Assembly: GCF_024256385.1 (NCBI RefSeq)
Contig: NZ_JAMLFW010000001.1
Span: 5,642,001-5,706,000, forward strand
Length of the DNA: 64,000 nucleotides
Reading direction: 5' to 3'
From: Anatilimnocola floriformis
GTDB lineage: Bacteria > Planctomycetota > Planctomycetia > Pirellulales > Pirellulaceae
The position numbers and the translations under genes were made by a program. Shown one piece after another: positions 62,575 through 64,000 of the stretch (positions are counted from its first letter, which is position 1; the number at the start of each line of letters is the position of its first letter). The notes under the pieces are model-generated. The model worked only from the letters and a program-made list of their open reading frames with translations. It was not told the origin of the DNA and made no database searches.

Positions 62575-62841
62575 TCAGGCGGCCTTGGTCTTCGGCCGGG
62601 CGGCGATCTTGGCTTGCAAGAGATTGAGCAGGTCGCCGAAGGTCTTCACGCCTTCGAATTCATCGGAGCCAATCGCGATGCCGAATTTGCGTTCGGCGTG
62701 CAGCGCCATGCTGAGCAAGTCGACCGAATCAATCTTCAAGCCGGTGCGTAAATTGGTGGCGTCGGTGACGTGATCTACTGATTCAAACGTTTCGAGTTGC
62801 AGCAGTTCCAGCAAGCTCGCGCGAATGGCCTGACGATCCAT
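62575..62841 (-). CDS. Acyl carrier protein
   Basis: 88 residues from ATG 62841 with AAGGGA upstream. Four-helix carrier with the phosphopantetheine Ser39 in the LKIDSVDLLSM motif. Acyl intermediates are presumably built on it by the KS pair downstream. The C-terminal tail is alanine/lysine-rich. Not the housekeeping acpP by context. Confidence 0.9.
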   Translation of the reverse strand: MDRQAIRASLLELLQLETFESVDHVTDATNLRTGLKIDSVDLLSMALHAERKFGIAIGSDEFEGVKTFGDLLNLLQAKIAARPKTKAA

Positions 62842-62940
62842 GGAAATCCCTTTCCTGAACTCAAATGGTAATCCTTGCCAACAATAGGAATACCAAAGAT
62901 GGCCCAAATGGGATACCTGAGTTTTTCGCGCAGCCGTGCG

Positions 62941-63666
62941 TCAGGCGGCCTTCTTGTTCGCTGCTGGCTGTGCTGGCATTTCCGGTGGAGCGGCATTTCT
63001 GCCTTGCACGCGAACGCGGGCGGCCCACTCCTCGGCCAGTCCGCTCACGCGTTCCAGTTCCGCTTCCAAGTGCAGCCGCCAGTGTTCCAAGCCGGCGCGA
63101 TCGAGATCAGGCGGAATGCAAACCGGTGCGCTGGCAACCGCGCAGATGTGACTGCCGGGAACCGGCACCGCAAAGCGATCCCAACTATTGGCCCGCCAGG
63201 CGCGCGAGTAACCAATGCCCAAGAGCACAACGGGAATGCCCGTGGTCGAAGAGACCCAGACCGCGCCCGATTGCATCTGCCGACGAGGGCCGCGCGGGCC
63301 ATCGGGCGTGACGACGATGTTGTTGTTCGAGCCGCACTCCTGAATCATCGAATGCACTGCCTGGCAACCGCCACGCGTGGTGGAACCGCGAATGACTCCC
63401 AGCCCCAGCCACTGACAGACCTGCGCAATCCACTCGCCGTCGGCATGCTGACTAATGAGAACCTTGCATTGCCCCGGATCGCACAGCGGCCCGAGATGCG
63501 CCTCATGCCACAGCGCATACAAGTACTGCTCGCTGGCAGGATTCGAGGGATGGTGACGGCCGTCGACACTGAACCGGGAAAAACGCATCGTCCGCAGCCA
63601 GCACCAAACCAGCGCCGCGACTCCGGCAGAGAGGAATTTGATTAGCCAACGATTACGAAGTTTCAT
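62941..63666 (-). CDS. DUF374-type lysophospholipid acyltransferase-like protein
   Basis: 241 residues. An N-terminal helix (FLSAGVAALVWCWL) anchors it in the membrane. LYALWHEAHLGPL, the RGSTTRGGCQAVHSMI block, and VVTPDGPRGPRRQMQ match the DUF374/PlsC-like acyltransferases that acylate lipids or lipid A. It is first of the cluster on the minus strand and may transfer the acyl chain from the ACP to a lipid. C-terminus proline/alanine/lysine-rich and disordered. Confidence 0.85.
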   Translation of the reverse strand: MKLRNRWLIKFLSAGVAALVWCWLRTMRFSRFSVDGRHHPSNPASEQYLYALWHEAHLGPLCDPGQCKVLISQHADGEWIAQVCQWLGLGVIRGSTTRGGCQAVHSMIQECGSNNNIVVTPDGPRGPRRQMQSGAVWVSSTTGIPVVLLGIGYSRAWRANSWDRFAVPVPGSHICAVASAPVCIPPDLDRAGLEHWRLHLEAELERVSGLAEEWAARVRVQGRNAAPPEMPAQPAANKKAA

Positions 63667-63777
63667 AGGGGCGCGACGACTAAAGGACGGATCGAGGATG
63701 GCGTTTTGATCGATCCGGGCGGACGTGGCAAGATCAGTTCAGTTGCTAGCGATTCAGTGGTGCTGACGATACGAAAA

Positions 63778-63807
63778 AAGGACGGTCGATTTGCATCGAC
63801 CGTCCTT
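63778..63807 (-). terminator. Rho-independent terminator
   Basis: A 13-bp stem (AAGGACGGTCGAT / ATCGACCGTCCTT) with a four-base loop; on the minus strand it runs into TTTTTT. It terminates the partial gene entering from the right edge. Confidence 0.9.
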
Positions 63808-63852
63808 CGGATTGGTTAGTGATCATCTCGCAGAGCGAGCTGAGTACCAGGT

Positions 63853-64000
63853 TTATTCCTTGCCACCGCCGAGGAGCGATTCCAGGGCGTTGCTCGGGGC
63901 CGGCTTGGTGCCAGGGGCCTGTGCTCCACTGTTGCCATTGCCGTCGCCTTGGGCGAGCAGCGGGAAGGCCGATTCGAGCACCTTGTCCTTCTCGAGCGAC
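63853..64000 (-). CDS. C-terminal fragment of an unrecognised protein
   Basis: The frame is open from the right edge to a TAA at 63853-63855, so only the last 48 residues are seen: DKVLESAFPLLAQG, a glycine/asparagine/proline-rich linker, and NALESLLGGGKE. No family recognised. A strong terminator follows the stop, supporting that this is a real gene. Confidence 0.6.
   Translation of the reverse strand, partial: SLEKDKVLESAFPLLAQGDGNGNSGAQAPGTKPAPSNALESLLGGGKE

Noticed and set aside
1-64000. tRNA, rRNA or CRISPR arrays
   Set aside because: No tRNA-like GTTCRA-arm cloverleaf, rRNA stretch or regularly spaced repeats seen on either strand; the palindromes at 23.6 kb are not spaced like CRISPR.

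Overview
The window looks like a stretch of chromosome from a planctomycete, probably of the Pirellulales type. The basis is gene content. There is a DUF1549/DUF1553 secreted protein with a PPC-domain partner, and a tandem pair of DUF1559 pilin-like proteins. There is a formylglycine-enzyme-like secreted protein, a PQQ-like beta-propeller, an EF-Tu with a KTVT switch I, and an EF-G of unusual switch I type. Small membrane proteins begin with an NPFAAP-like motif. Coding density is high, GC is clearly above 50 percent, and ATG, GTG and TTG starts are all used. No rRNA, tRNA, CRISPR array, prophage or insertion sequence was recognised.

Layout: 1-2442 is the 3' part of a secreted SBBP/PKD/RTX-repeat protein; 2497-3669 is an EF-Tu outside the str operon. 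3943-6519 is a four-gene run (Imm33/DUF2185, LMW phosphatase, DUF421, alkaline-phosphatase-like). 6531-8554 holds a frameshifted fatty-acid hydroxylase, hisI and a TfoX-like protein with a lysine-rich tail. 8819-15881 holds a glycosyltransferase, an App1-like phosphatase, the DUF1549/PPC pair, an HD hydrolase and a VTT membrane protein. 15913-19869 is serine biosynthesis (serC, serA) plus an EamA transporter. 19994-22409 is a flotillin/NfeD membrane-microdomain pair with a long untranslated upstream region carrying a near-consensus promoter. 23051-33476 holds mostly single enzymes (gamma carbonic anhydrase-like, amidase, S9 peptidase, cyclophilin, esterase, phytanoyl-CoA dioxygenase-like), an AIM24-family operon and an ispE-spoVG pair. 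33618-36183 is the DUF1559 tandem. 36691-41044 holds rdgB, a WYL regulator with a clear promoter/operator, and conserved proteins of unknown function. 41068-47159 is an AddAB-type helicase-nuclease pair. 47379-49782 pairs a secreted LamG-like protein with two ABC-2 permeases lacking an ATPase. 49753-56360 holds an acyltransferase, a PP-loop protein, folD, DUF971, a beta-propeller and a Tat-exported isomerase-like protein. 56497-57107 is a vapBC module, 57109-60306 the rpsL-rpsG-fusA operon, and 60471-63666 a small type II ketosynthase cluster (KS, Cys-less KS-like/CLF, ACP, acyltransferase). A fragment of another gene closes the window.

The main non-coding signal is a scatter of palindromic REP-like elements (19.9, 23.6-23.8, 25.3-25.4, 28.06, 31.5 and 52.15 kb), some arranged as inverted REPIN-like doublets, plus three different families of short-word intergenic repeats (15.9/27.5, 17.5 and 59.2 kb). 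The most interesting candidates are the KS/CLF-like/ACP cluster, the nested REP cluster, the 34-bp inverted repeat inside the str operon, the AddB-like protein without the Fe-S cysteines, and the promoter/operator with an approximately 570-nt leader upstream of nfeD-flotillin. All family assignments are from reading motifs by eye; no database search was possible.
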